From the NCBI GenBank assembly GCA_937893835.1, contig CALCSS010000011.1, positions 1-24,174 of the forward strand: a DNA stretch of 24,174 bases, in the 5' to 3' direction. Positions 14,984-23,716 of this stretch are shown here, in pieces (the stretch's first letter is position 1; the number at the start of each line of letters is the position of its first letter). A program made the translations under genes and the position numbers. The DNA is from an uncultured Fidelibacterota bacterium. Lineage in GTDB: Bacteria > Fidelibacterota > Marinisomatia > Marinisomatales > UBA1611. The notes under the pieces were generated by a model. The model did no database searches. It saw only the letters and a program-made list of their open reading frames with translations, and was not told the origin of the DNA.

Positions 14984-16777
14984 ATGACACCCGACATCAT
15001 ATTTGTACTTGGCCTATTATTTTTTGGCTTTCTTATGTTTGTTACTGAAATGTTCTCAATAGATGTGACAGCGATGGTACTGCTTACCATTCTTTTTGCA
15101 TTAGGATACTTGACACCTGCTGAAGCTCTCTCAGGTTTTTCTAATCCTGCGGTCATAACGATAGCCTTTTTATTTATCATAAGCCGTGCCCTACAGAAGA
15201 CACGCATATTAGAATATCTCATCATCCGAGTTAGGCGTTTGGCTGACAGGTCAATTCTTCTAGGAAGAGCAGTGTATCTATTTACAATTGGGATTGCCTC
15301 TGCAGTGGTTAATAATACTGCTATAGTGGCAATATTCATGCCTGTATCGATTCGTCTAGCACAAAAATATAAGATGAGCCCCTCGAAGATGCTTATTCCA
15401 CTTAGTTACTCTGCAATTCTTGGAGGAACATTGACCCTTGTTGGGACCTCAACTAATCTTTTGGTGAACTCTATCTATATTCAGACTCCTGGCGTTGAAC
15501 CAATGGGAATGTTTGAATTCATGAGATATGGTTCGATATTGATGATCATTGGACTATTGTACATTTTATTCATCGCTCCAATGCTCTTGCCTTCAAGAAC
15601 TTCAACATCAAGCCTAACTAAAAGTTATCGTTTGGGTGGTTATCTTACTGAGATGAAGATCACATCTGAATCACCACTCAATGGTAAGACATGTCTAGAC
15701 AGGGGCATAAATAAAAATTATGATGTTATGGTATTGGATATTTTACGTGATGGTAAAATGATCACCAGTATGATCAGACTTACACAATTAAGAGAAGGTG
15801 ATATCCTATTTGTTAGAGGAACATTAGAGAATTTCTTACGTATGAAGGAAGTTGAGAAAGTTACTTTGCTTACGGACGAGAAGTTGACACAAGAAGAATT
15901 GGAGCAGGAAGATAATGTAGTGGTCGAATGCTTGATCACTGATAAGTCTGACATAGTGGGTAAGAGTTTGATGACAGGAAATTTTCGAAGAAGGTTTGGT
16001 TCTTTTATTCTCGCAATTAGAAGAGAGGGTACTATTTTTAGAAAGAAAATAGCACATGTCATCTTGCAGGCATATGATACCTTATTGGTCTATGGTCCCG
16101 AGAACAAAGTAAAGGAATTATCAAAGACAGGTGAGTTTGTTGTTCTTGGTGAGGTGGATGCAGAATTAAGGAAACAACGATTTTGGTGGATGACCATTGT
16201 GGTTATTATAGGTACGATAACACTTGCTGCATTAGGGATCATGCCAATAGTGAAAAGTGCCATGTTAGGAGTTGTCATATTATTGGTATTGAAGATCTTA
16301 ACTCCTCAAGAAAGTTATCAATCGATAAATTGGCAGGTCATTATCTTGATATCAGCCCTGATCCCTGTTGGTATTGTGATTCAAAAAACAGGTACCGCTG
16401 AATGGATCGCTGGTTTCATTACTTCAGCGACAAGATCGGTTTCCACAGAAATTCAGCCACAGGTTCTTCTTGCATTGATATACTTCATTACCATTTTTCT
16501 TACTGAAATATCTTCAAATGCGGCAACCGCAATTATCATGACGCCTATCGCGCTAGCTGTCGCACAACAAATGGGTTTCGATCCAAGGGCCTTTGTTTTT
16601 GCAGTAGCATTTGCTGCTTCAGCATCATTCATTACCCCCGTAGGGTACCAGACCAATCTTATGGTATATGGACCAGGTGGATACAAATTCAGTGATTATA
16701 TCCGTGTTGGGTTTCCTCTTGCACTAATTTTCTGGGTGCTGGCAATTTTCATTTTACCTGTTCTTTGGCCAATCTGA
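14984..16777 (+). CDS. SLC13/DASS-type permease with two RCK_C-like domains
   Basis: A 597-aa inner-membrane transporter, probably a sodium- or proton-coupled importer of an anion such as sulfate or a dicarboxylate. The two transport halves each carry the family's paired motif: NNTAIVAIFMP (110-120) with GTSTNLLVNS (154-163), and SSNAATAIIMTPIA with PVGYQTNLMVYGPGGY near the C-terminus. Between them, residues about 215-390 hold two tandem TrkA-C (RCK_C)-like cytosolic domains (each ending in a GD-ILFVRG or YDTLLVYG strand), a known layout in bacterial SLC13 permeases. RCK_C domains bind small ligands such as nucleotides in other transporters. The exact substrate cannot be read from sequence. 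No clear ribosome binding site precedes the ATG. Confidence 0.9.
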   Translation: MTPDIIFVLGLLFFGFLMFVTEMFSIDVTAMVLLTILFALGYLTPAEALSGFSNPAVITIAFLFIISRALQKTRILEYLIIRVRRLADRSILLGRAVYLFTIGIASAVVNNTAIVAIFMPVSIRLAQKYKMSPSKMLIPLSYSAILGGTLTLVGTSTNLLVNSIYIQTPGVEPMGMFEFMRYGSILMIIGLLYILFIAPMLLPSRTSTSSLTKSYRLGGYLTEMKITSESPLNGKTCLDRGINKNYDVMVLDILRDGKMITSMIRLTQLREGDILFVRGTLENFLRMKEVEKVTLLTDEKLTQEELEQEDNVVVECLITDKSDIVGKSLMTGNFRRRFGSFILAIRREGTIFRKKIAHVILQAYDTLLVYGPENKVKELSKTGEFVVLGEVDAELRKQRFWWMTIVVIIGTITLAALGIMPIVKSAMLGVVILLVLKILTPQESYQSINWQVIILISALIPVGIVIQKTGTAEWIAGFITSATRSVSTEIQPQVLLALIYFITIFLTEISSNAATAIIMTPIALAVAQQMGFDPRAFVFAVAFAASASFITPVGYQTNLMVYGPGGYKFSDYIRVGFPLALIFWVLAIFILPVLWPI

Positions 16778-16790
16778 TATAATAAATATT

Positions 16791-16820
16791 ATAACATGTA
16801 ATACTTTCTTTATTTATAAT
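16791..16820 (+). promoter_or_regulatory. Candidate promoter upstream of the MATE gene
   Basis: A perfect TATAAT at 16815-16820 lies 31 bases before the ATG at 16852, with a weak ATAACA (16791-16796) 18 bases upstream of it. The 74-bp gap is almost pure A+T, so such matches arise easily. A second TATAAT at 16778-16783 forms one arm of an AT-only inverted repeat (16778-16793). Confidence 0.25.
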
Positions 16821-16851
16821 ATAGATTTTTTTAATCTGTAAATTTTTATCA

Positions 16852-18243
16852 ATGGAATCAAATCCTAAATCAAAACTAGACTCATTTTTAGATAACCCAC
16901 AAAAGGCATTATGGACTTTGGCTATCCCCATCATGTTTGGGATGGGCATACATACACTTTATAACTTGGTTGACATGATCTTCATAGGTCGTTTAGGTGG
17001 AGATGCGATCACAGGTGTGGCATTTAACATGCCTGTCTTTTTTTTAATGCTTGGTCTGACGATGGGATTAGGTTCGGGCGTGACGGCATCCATTGCACGA
17101 TTTATTGGAGATAAAGATAAGAGTAGTGCTGATAACAGTGCAGAGCATGCTCTTGCAATGGCAGGATGTATTGCCTTGATCTTTACAATTGCTGGACTAT
17201 ACTTTGGTGAAAAGATCTTAATCATGCTTGGTGCAGAAGGAAACATATTGGTACTGGCCTGGGAGTATCTTTCCATGATAGTTATTGGATTGCCATTCAT
17301 GGTATTTTCAGGGTTCTTCAGGTCTATTCTTGCTGGAGAGGGTGACATGAAATTTCCTATGATGATTGCAGGACTAGGTACTATCCTAAATATTATTTTA
17401 GATCCCATTTTCATCTTCAAGTTGGAACAATATGGAAATATAGGATTTGGCATGGGAGTTAGAGGTGCAGCAATGGCAACAGTCATTTCACAATTGATAG
17501 TATTTTTGATCTTTATTTACATGTTATTTATCAAAGACCATGCCTACATCACCTTTAACCTAAAAGATTTTGTTCCATCGAAATTCATTCTATGGGATAT
17601 TATCAAGGTTGGTCTTCCTGCTTCTTTGTCCATGATCATCATGGCATTGGGTCAAGGTGTCTTTAATAAAATATTAATTCATTATTCATCACAAACTGTT
17701 GCCGCCTATCAGGTTGCAGGTAGATTGGACATGCTTATTTTCTTACCTATCTTTGCCATAGCAGGAGGGATGACTACCCTCGTTGGAATGTTCTATGGAG
17801 CAAAAGAGATCGGTGCATTAAATAATATAGTTAGATATGGTATGATGAGTGCATTCATCATAACGTTGGTCTCATCTTCATTTGTATATTTTTTTGCTGA
17901 TATATTTTCATCGTGGTTTACTGATGATCAGGAGATCATTGATGTATCAGTAGGCTTTCTACGACTACTTTGTCTCATATATCCACTGGTTGCAATTGCA
18001 ATAACATCTGGAAGGGTCATGCAAGGCTTGGGCAAAGGTCTCCCCGTTCTATTGATCACAATTGTTCGAGTGTTGGGTATTAGTGCACCCCTTGCATTAT
18101 ACTTTAGTTTTGTGCTTGAGAAACCTGTTGAATGGAATTGGTATGCAATGATGATTGCCGCAGCGACCTCTTTTATAATAGCTCTCTGGTGGGTACGCAT
18201 TGAACTTGCAAGAATTAACAAAGGACATGGGGTAATGGCATGA
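16852..18243 (+). CDS. MATE-family multidrug/organic-cation exporter
   Basis: A 463-aa protein with about twelve hydrophobic spans, the normal MATE size, predicted to export drugs or cationic metabolites using a sodium or proton gradient. The two-fold family pattern is visible: LAIPIMFGMGIHTLYNLVDM and FIGRLGGDAITGVAF in the first half, and VGLPASLSMIIMALGQGVFN with AAYQVAGRLDMLIFLPIFAI in the second. GEGDMKFPMMIAGLGTILNIILDPIF is the typical link after helix 5. The upstream gap holds a plausible promoter, so this may start a new transcript. Its final codons overlap the dehydratase gene (ATGA). Confidence 0.93.
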   Translation: MESNPKSKLDSFLDNPQKALWTLAIPIMFGMGIHTLYNLVDMIFIGRLGGDAITGVAFNMPVFFLMLGLTMGLGSGVTASIARFIGDKDKSSADNSAEHALAMAGCIALIFTIAGLYFGEKILIMLGAEGNILVLAWEYLSMIVIGLPFMVFSGFFRSILAGEGDMKFPMMIAGLGTILNIILDPIFIFKLEQYGNIGFGMGVRGAAMATVISQLIVFLIFIYMLFIKDHAYITFNLKDFVPSKFILWDIIKVGLPASLSMIIMALGQGVFNKILIHYSSQTVAAYQVAGRLDMLIFLPIFAIAGGMTTLVGMFYGAKEIGALNNIVRYGMMSAFIITLVSSSFVYFFADIFSSWFTDDQEIIDVSVGFLRLLCLIYPLVAIAITSGRVMQGLGKGLPVLLITIVRVLGISAPLALYFSFVLEKPVEWNWYAMMIAAATSFIIALWWVRIELARINKGHGVMA

Positions 18244-18518
18244 GCCTAATGAAAGATTCAGATATCAATGATTCTTTAGAGAAAATGAATGGTTGGAAAT
18301 ACAATGAAAGTTCGATCAAAAAGATCTTTTCATTTGACTCCTATATGGACAGCATAAAGTTCATTGATCGCTTGGCCGAAGCAGCAGAAAAGGCAAACCA
18401 TCACCCAGACATGGTGGTAGGTTGGTGTAGCATAGAGGTTACATTCACTTCCCATGACATGGGAGGAGTCACCAAGACCTGTGTGGACATGGCAAAACAG
18501 ACTGATGCAGTCTATTGA
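18240..18518 (+). CDS. phhB: Pterin-4a-carbinolamine dehydratase (DCoH/PhhB family)
   Basis: A 92-aa cytoplasmic enzyme that dehydrates 4a-hydroxytetrahydropterin after aromatic amino acid hydroxylation. The active-site pattern is complete: KANHHPDM with the His pair, then VTFTSHDMGGVT with the third His, and a helical start (FSFDSYMDSIKFIDRLAEAA). Length is normal. No phenylalanine hydroxylase or other pterin gene is in the window, and its neighbour is a MATE exporter with which it shares a 4-bp overlap. Some bacteria keep this enzyme family without a hydroxylase, for molybdopterin or other pterin roles, so the in vivo role is open. Confidence 0.9.
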   Translation: MSLMKDSDINDSLEKMNGWKYNESSIKKIFSFDSYMDSIKFIDRLAEAAEKANHHPDMVVGWCSIEVTFTSHDMGGVTKTCVDMAKQTDAVY

Positions 18519-18522
18519 GGGT

Positions 18523-19086
18523 TCAGAATCTTTTTACTGAAGTAAGTAGGCCAGCACAGATGGCTGATTTGACCACGTCACCTACAAGAAATGGATAAAA
18601 CCCCATTAGTAATGCAGCTGTAAATCCTTTAAATATTGCCAAGTATAACATACCTATGATCAGGATAATTGTGGTCGAGGCAAAACATGAAATAAAACTA
18701 CCTATTGGTCTTTTGGTATAGCCTCTTTCAGTTAATAATCCAATTAGGAAAGCAGCGATCACAAATCCCCAAAGATATCCGGCAGTGGGTCCAACCAGAA
18801 CATGGATTCCAGACTTCATTTGTGCAAAGACAGGCATGCCCATTGCACCTTCAAAAATATAGCATAAAATTGAAATGGCTCCTCGTCTTGCTCCAAGTAA
18901 ACCTCCAACCAAGATCACTCCAATTGTCTGTCCAGTTATGGGGATTGGGCTAAAGGGAACTGGAATGGATATCTGTGCTAATAAAGCAATCAATAATGAT
19001 CCCAGCAGAACTGCAAATATATTGGCAGTTCTATCATCAATGACAAGAACACCTGAATTGTCAAAAGAAATTGTTTTTGTTTTCAT
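18523..19086 (-). CDS. bioY: BioY-type biotin transporter substrate-binding membrane protein
   Basis: A 187-aa protein with about six spans, the S-component of an ECF-type biotin importer, which can also act alone in some bacteria. Family features are QISIPVPFSPIPITGQTIGVILVG, GARRGAISILCYIFEGAMGMPVF and VGPTAGYLWGFVIAAFLIG, then YPFLVGDVVKSAICAGL at the end. No ATPase (BioM) or T-component (BioN) is present in the window. It converges on the dehydratase gene, with only 4 bp between the stops. It lies 19 bp downstream of the dehydrogenase gene on the same strand, so it may be the last gene of that operon. I saw no BirA-type operator or riboswitch before it. Confidence 0.93.
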   Translation of the reverse strand: MKTKTISFDNSGVLVIDDRTANIFAVLLGSLLIALLAQISIPVPFSPIPITGQTIGVILVGGLLGARRGAISILCYIFEGAMGMPVFAQMKSGIHVLVGPTAGYLWGFVIAAFLIGLLTERGYTKRPIGSFISCFASTTIILIIGMLYLAIFKGFTAALLMGFYPFLVGDVVKSAICAGLLTSVKRF

Positions 19087-19105
19087 ACGGTAAAATTATT
19101 GAATT

Positions 19106-19864
19106 TTATGTAATTGGCCTATGAAACATTTTCCTAATTACTATATTATAAAATGATTCAGGAACTATGCGAACTAGAAGGATAAGAAATTTGTAATACC
19201 AAGGATACACATACGTCTTCTTACCTTTCCTAATGATCTTTATGAATTTAAATGCCGCGTCTTCAGCAGATCTCATTGGGAACTTTCTTGCGGGACCCTT
19301 GACAATTGGTGTATCTATAAAACCAGGACATATTGATACGGTCTTTATATTATGCCTCTGTAGAGTAGGCCTCCAAGAATCAAAGATCATCCTGATCGCG
19401 ATCTTTGAACTTGAATAACCTCCATGAAATGGTAATGGAACATAGCTGGCAACCGAACTAATGCACACCAATGTACCATTTTTTTGGTCTTTCATAGTTG
19501 GGATAAAGGGCATTAATGAATTTGTCACACCTAGAATATTTGTATTTAATATGTTATTGATATCCTTACTTGATCCAGTATAGAGGCCGTCGTCTCCTCC
19601 TATGCCTGCATTTGCAATGACACAATCAATACCTTGCGCATCATTGATGAACTGTTTTGCGACAGACTTACATCTTTCTGGATCTTGCACATCTAATTGA
19701 TAGGTGAAAATTTCTCCCCCTGATTCCCGGCATATAGTGGAAACCTCTTCAAGCATATCAGATCTTCTTGCAGATATGCCAACACACCAATTGTGTTTTG
19801 CATAAGCAAGTGCCAGAGCCTTACCGATTCCAGAGGATGCACCTGTAATGAATACCTTTTTCAT
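19106..19864 (-). CDS. Short-chain dehydrogenase/reductase
   Basis: A 252-aa classical SDR, an NAD(P)-dependent oxidoreductase. The cofactor motif TGASSGIG lies at 7-14, the adenine-binding LDV at 57-59 and NAG at 85-87. The catalytic set is about N109, S137, Y150 and K154 (YSSSK). R33-R34 after strand 2 favours NADP. The C-terminus (about 215-252) is hydrophobic and basic (WYYKFLILLVRIVPESFYNIV), which suggests membrane contact and a lipid-like substrate, as in ketoreductases of the SDR7-like group. The substrate cannot be named. Its ATG overlaps the stop of the MBL-fold gene (ATGA). Confidence 0.9.
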   Translation of the reverse strand: MKKVFITGASSGIGKALALAYAKHNWCVGISARRSDMLEEVSTICRESGGEIFTYQLDVQDPERCKSVAKQFINDAQGIDCVIANAGIGGDDGLYTGSSKDINNILNTNILGVTNSLMPFIPTMKDQKNGTLVCISSVASYVPLPFHGGYSSSKIAIRMIFDSWRPTLQRHNIKTVSICPGFIDTPIVKGPARKFPMRSAEDAAFKFIKIIRKGKKTYVYPWYYKFLILLVRIVPESFYNIVIRKMFHRPIT

Positions 19865-20763
19865 AGATTAAACCTATCACCCTCTCTAGCAACATTAAAC
19901 CTTTTAGATCTAATAGCTTGATAAGCGGCGCCATTTTTTTGCATAGCAGGATTGGAGTGATTAAAATGAATAAAATGAACTTTGCTTCTATTGGTTGAAT
20001 TCAGTTCAAACAAAGCTTCCATGGATTCAATGATGAAAGGGTGTGGAATCTCACTCATGTCTCGGTGCGGTATTTCATCTTGAGAGTAAAATGTTCCATC
20101 CAAAAGCGCAGTGTCTGTGTTTAGAATTAATTGAAATATGTTTTGATGCCATTTATCCCATTTATCTATATCAGGAATAAACATAAGTGATCTTTCCTTA
20201 CCCATGACCCTATATCCTACCGTTTCAGAGTATTCATCTCGATGGGGCACCATGAATGGCTCGATGAATAATTGTTCACCGATCTTCATCTCTTTATTAT
20301 CCTGAATCAATCTTATTTCTATGTTTTCAAGTGAGACCAACTGGTTCCATGGACCATTGTTTTCTAGAAAGCCTTTCATCCTTGACATAGCATAAACAGG
20401 AACATTCTCTTCTCCCATCACCTCTCTACCAAGATGAAGTAGGCCAGTGTAATGCCCCATATGCGCATGCGTCAGGAAAATACCAACCAGCTTTGTCTCA
20501 TGTTCTTCAGTGAGTATTCTGTATTGGCTAGGAAAATCAGGTGTCGCATCGATCATCCAACTCTGTTTTGATATTGGGTCAACGATTCCAACGCAAGATA
20601 CCTTTTCTTTTTCACCTGTTTTCCATAATTCTGCGCAGCACGCTTGCTCACATCCAGCGTGGGGTGCACCACCATCTTGGGCTATGCCAAGTACAACGAC
20701 ATAAGGACGATCATTTGCTAATAATACGCCTATCAATAATGACACCAGAATAGTTTTGGGCAT
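19861..20763 (-). CDS. PqqB-like metallo-beta-lactamase-fold protein, exported
   Basis: A 300-aa protein from the ATG at 20763. The first 16 residues (MPKTILVSLLIGVLLA) look like a short signal peptide, so it probably works in the periplasm. The fold is that of MBL hydrolases related to PqqB: VLGIAQDGGAPHAGC with a Cys group (C38, C42, C43) near the N-terminus, then HAHMGHYTGLLHLGRE. The metal motif is therefore HxHxGH (H99, H101, H104), with Gly in place of the usual Asp, followed by later candidate ligands in VPHRDEY, FIPDID and IHFNHSNP. No other pqq gene is present, so PQQ synthesis is unlikely and the substrate is unknown. An upstream start at 20820 would overlap the previous gene and hide the signal peptide. 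This start leaves 5 bp. Confidence 0.85.
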   Translation of the reverse strand: MPKTILVSLLIGVLLANDRPYVVVLGIAQDGGAPHAGCEQACCAELWKTGEKEKVSCVGIVDPISKQSWMIDATPDFPSQYRILTEEHETKLVGIFLTHAHMGHYTGLLHLGREVMGEENVPVYAMSRMKGFLENNGPWNQLVSLENIEIRLIQDNKEMKIGEQLFIEPFMVPHRDEYSETVGYRVMGKERSLMFIPDIDKWDKWHQNIFQLILNTDTALLDGTFYSQDEIPHRDMSEIPHPFIIESMEALFELNSTNRSKVHFIHFNHSNPAMQKNGAAYQAIRSKRFNVAREGDRFNL

Positions 20764-20768
20764 AAGTC

Positions 20769-21881
20769 TCACAATTTTATCTTTATGTCCTTTCTGTACA
20801 TCCAAAGGAGGATCAGCCAAAAGCCCGCGACATGTGATAATGCAAAGAGCAATGAACCATTTAGATCCCCACCGATAGGTACAAAAACAGTTTTATATAG
20901 GTAGTGATATGCATTCACAGAGATTCCACCAAGGTCACGGTTGATATTTATGATCGTTTTTGTCCATACACCAGATAAGATGAATAGGAATATTGAATTA
21001 GTACCAAATACCTCAAACAACCAGAATAGACTCTTCCATTTCTTAATGTCTATTGCATAGGTAAGGCCTGATAAGACAATGGTTGCAATTCCTCCAGTAA
21101 ATAAAACATATGAACTGGTCCATAGTGCCTTATTAATTGGGAAAATAAACCCCCATACATATCCTATAAAGGTAATGGCAATTCCAAATATTGCCATTCT
21201 TTTAGCACAATCATTATAGTTTTTGGTCGTATGAAGCATTCCGCCCATCAAATATCCAATTATGATCGTACCAACAGATGGTAGAGTGCTTAGTAGACCC
21301 TCCGGGTCAAAATAAATACCAAAACCTGAATAGAGATGGTGCTCACCTAATAAGAGCATGTCGATCCTGCGTACCAAATTTGTCTCTAGGCCATAAGGGT
21401 TGGACGATCCACCTATCCATAATAGTCCCCAATATAATAATAGCAATCCTGTTAAGATCTTAATTATTTGCTTGAAATCATACCTGATGATCAAGCATGC
21501 ACTGATTCCATATGCAAGGGCGATGCGTTGTAATACTCCTAAGATCCTAAATGTAGACCAATCCCAGTCTTGGCGAATAAAAGGATAGGCATTAAGTAAG
21601 ACCCCAGCCATGAATATTGAAAAAGTTCTCCAGAAAACATGCTGATAGAATTTCTTTGAAGGGAAATAATGCCACTTGACAAAAGCAAATCTCATTGATG
21701 CCCCAACTAGAAACAAAAAGAATGGAAATACAAGGTCAGTCAGAGTGCAACCATGCCATTTTGCGTGCAAAAGAGGTGGATATACATTAGCCCAACTTCC
21801 AGGATTATTCACAATGATCATAAGCGCTATTGTCATGCCCCTGAATATGTCGATTGAGTATATTCGCCTTGGTTCTGACAT
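20769..21881 (-). CDS. NagX/DUF5009-like membrane acyltransferase (heparan-alpha-glucosaminide N-acetyltransferase type)
   Basis: A 370-aa inner-membrane protein with about ten spans. The family signature is at the N-terminus: SIDIFRGMTIALMIIVNNPG, then LLHAKWHGCTLTDLVFPFFLFLVGASM, with the conserved His and Asp residues of the HGSNAT/YeiB-like acyltransferase group. FLFILSGVW lies near the C-terminus. Relatives move acetyl groups from acetyl-CoA across the membrane onto amino sugars, and bacterial NagX genes often sit with N-acetylglucosamine or cell-wall sugar genes. It begins 2 bp after the symporter gene, which fits a sugar-salvage operon. The acceptor is inferred, not shown. Confidence 0.9.
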   Translation of the reverse strand: MSEPRRIYSIDIFRGMTIALMIIVNNPGSWANVYPPLLHAKWHGCTLTDLVFPFFLFLVGASMRFAFVKWHYFPSKKFYQHVFWRTFSIFMAGVLLNAYPFIRQDWDWSTFRILGVLQRIALAYGISACLIIRYDFKQIIKILTGLLLLYWGLLWIGGSSNPYGLETNLVRRIDMLLLGEHHLYSGFGIYFDPEGLLSTLPSVGTIIIGYLMGGMLHTTKNYNDCAKRMAIFGIAITFIGYVWGFIFPINKALWTSSYVLFTGGIATIVLSGLTYAIDIKKWKSLFWLFEVFGTNSIFLFILSGVWTKTIININRDLGGISVNAYHYLYKTVFVPIGGDLNGSLLFALSHVAGFWLILLWMYRKDIKIKL

Positions 21882-21883
21882 AT

Positions 21884-23716
21884 CTAATTGAGTTTGGAAA
21901 TACTCCTATTCCATATCAGATATGAGCCTATCACTGCACAGCCAAATAGCAATACAGCATTACTATATTGGTTGAAGATCAAATTGCCAATTCCAAATGT
22001 GAAACCATATATCATCAATACTCCTGCTATCCATTGTACTAATATGCCCTGACTTACAGGGTAGGCTGTATGATTGAAATCCTTTGCCACAGGAGCCCAC
22101 CAGCCACCTGGTTGAACACGTTGATAGAAAACTTTTAGATGGTCTAACGGTTCTGGCTTGGTAATAAAGGTTACCGTCACCCATGCCGTTAAAGCAATCG
22201 GAACAATGATCATTAATTTATGGTGCACCTGTAGTGCAATACCAAATAAGACTGGTGCTGATCCAAAAAGTGTATATTCATTACCAGAGGATATGGTTTG
22301 GTTCCATGCAATTATTTCTAGGGTAAGCGTAATTAATATTGAGGTCGCTAGAGCGGTTATCTCACTCCAGGCATTTATACGCCACCAGAACCATCGCAGG
22401 ATAAGTACAAGACCGATGCCTGCTCCCATAGAGAAAATAAACTCCCAGGCTTTGGATATACTTTGCATTTTTAAGGCGGTAAACGCTGCTAGTACCATAA
22501 GGACAACAGTGATCAGTTTACTAACCAGGACATAATGTTTTTCAGATTCATTGGGCCTATAGAATCTTTTATAGACATCGTTGATCAAATAGGAGGCACC
22601 CCAGTTCAAGTGTGTATCAATCGTAGACATGAATGCTGCTAAAAATGATACAATAAGTATACCTTTTAAACCCGGACCAAGAAGTGTGTTCATGACCAGA
22701 GGGTAACCGGCTTTTACTCCAAGTTCACTATATGATTCTGGGATCATTGGAAACATGACTATTGATACAACAGCAACAATGATCCAGGGCCACACCCGTA
22801 ATGCATAATGGGCGAGATTGAACCATAAGGTTGCTAATAGCGCATGCCTCTCATTTTTTGCTGAAGACATTCTCTGTATAATATATCCACCACCATCCGT
22901 ACCGTGGTGGCTCCACCACATAACAGTTATGAAGATGAGAAACTTTGAAAAGGGAGATTCCCAAAATAGTGTGGAGGTTAGGCCAGCATCTGGAACGGGA
23001 GGAATGAATTTTAGTGTATTTTCGTGAATTGCCTCAGTACCGAGCATCTGTGAAAGTTTACCAAGTAAATTGTCCATGCCACCGACATGATCTAGTGCTA
23101 TTATGGCGAGCGCAATGGAACCAAACATTGCGATGCAAAATTGAACAAGGTCAGTTATTACCACGCCCCAGAACCCAGAAAGTATCGCATAAACAAGTGC
23201 TATGACCACGCAAAGCCATACTGCAGTCCATTTATCCATGTTTAACATTACAGATACCACAGAAGCCATGGCATTGATCACCCATCCCATGACAATAAAG
23301 TTATAGAGAATAGAAAAATAACCTGCTTTAAATGCGCGTAGGAAAGCAGCTGGTTTCCCACTATATCGAATTTCTAGTAGTTCATTATCTGTCAGGACCT
23401 CGGCTCGACGCCACAGCCTAGAGAAAAGGAATACACCTAGCAGTGAGCCTAGGAGCAGATTCCACCAAAACCAATTCTGCCAAATACCTGGACCGCGAAC
23501 AAATTCAGTAATGGCCAGGGGGGTGTCTGCAGCGAATGTCGTGGCAACCATGGAGGTCCCAACTATCCACCAGGGGAGTGTTCGACCTGATAGGAAGTAC
23601 TCTTCAGTATTGGATGCTGCCCTTTTTGAAAAATAGACCCCAACACCAAGTGAGAACCCAATATAGGCGATTATGATCGACCAGTCGATCCAGTGAAGCG
23701 ATACGGATTCAGTCAT
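21884..23716 (-). CDS. Sodium:solute symporter (SSS family)
   Basis: A 610-aa protein with about 13-15 spans, predicted to import a sugar or other small organic solute with sodium. The start resembles the family (IDWSIIIAYIGFSLGVGVYFSKRAA, then EEYFLSGRTLPWWIVGTSMVATTFAADTP). ILSGFWGVVITDLVQFCIAM and FLAAFMSTIDTHLNWGASYLINDVYKRF carry typical SSS signatures, the latter with the conserved Ser/Thr region of the second sodium site. A C-terminal extension beyond the core is present. Neighbours (SpoIID-like enzyme upstream, NagX-like enzyme downstream) suggest a cell-wall sugar as cargo. The ATG overlaps the end of the SpoIID-like gene by 8 bp. Confidence 0.92.
   Translation of the reverse strand: MTESVSLHWIDWSIIIAYIGFSLGVGVYFSKRAASNTEEYFLSGRTLPWWIVGTSMVATTFAADTPLAITEFVRGPGIWQNWFWWNLLLGSLLGVFLFSRLWRRAEVLTDNELLEIRYSGKPAAFLRAFKAGYFSILYNFIVMGWVINAMASVVSVMLNMDKWTAVWLCVVIALVYAILSGFWGVVITDLVQFCIAMFGSIALAIIALDHVGGMDNLLGKLSQMLGTEAIHENTLKFIPPVPDAGLTSTLFWESPFSKFLIFITVMWWSHHGTDGGGYIIQRMSSAKNERHALLATLWFNLAHYALRVWPWIIVAVVSIVMFPMIPESYSELGVKAGYPLVMNTLLGPGLKGILIVSFLAAFMSTIDTHLNWGASYLINDVYKRFYRPNESEKHYVLVSKLITVVLMVLAAFTALKMQSISKAWEFIFSMGAGIGLVLILRWFWWRINAWSEITALATSILITLTLEIIAWNQTISSGNEYTLFGSAPVLFGIALQVHHKLMIIVPIALTAWVTVTFITKPEPLDHLKVFYQRVQPGGWWAPVAKDFNHTAYPVSQGILVQWIAGVLMIYGFTFGIGNLIFNQYSNAVLLFGCAVIGSYLIWNRSISKLN

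Noticed and set aside
16778..16837. AT-only inverted repeats after the permease gene as a terminator
   Set aside because: TATAAT-AAAT-ATTATA and AGATT-TTTTT-AATCT have no G/C in the first stem and little in the second, with no proper T-run, so a stable terminator is not supported.
19861..20763. Calling the MBL-fold gene pqqB
   Set aside because: Similarity is at fold and motif level only. It has a signal peptide, the metal motif differs and no other pqq gene is nearby.
20764..20820. A longer N-terminus for the MBL-fold protein beginning at 20820
   Set aside because: It lies inside the preceding acyltransferase gene, adds a polar leader and would bury the signal peptide. The ATG at 20763 leaves a natural 5-bp gap.
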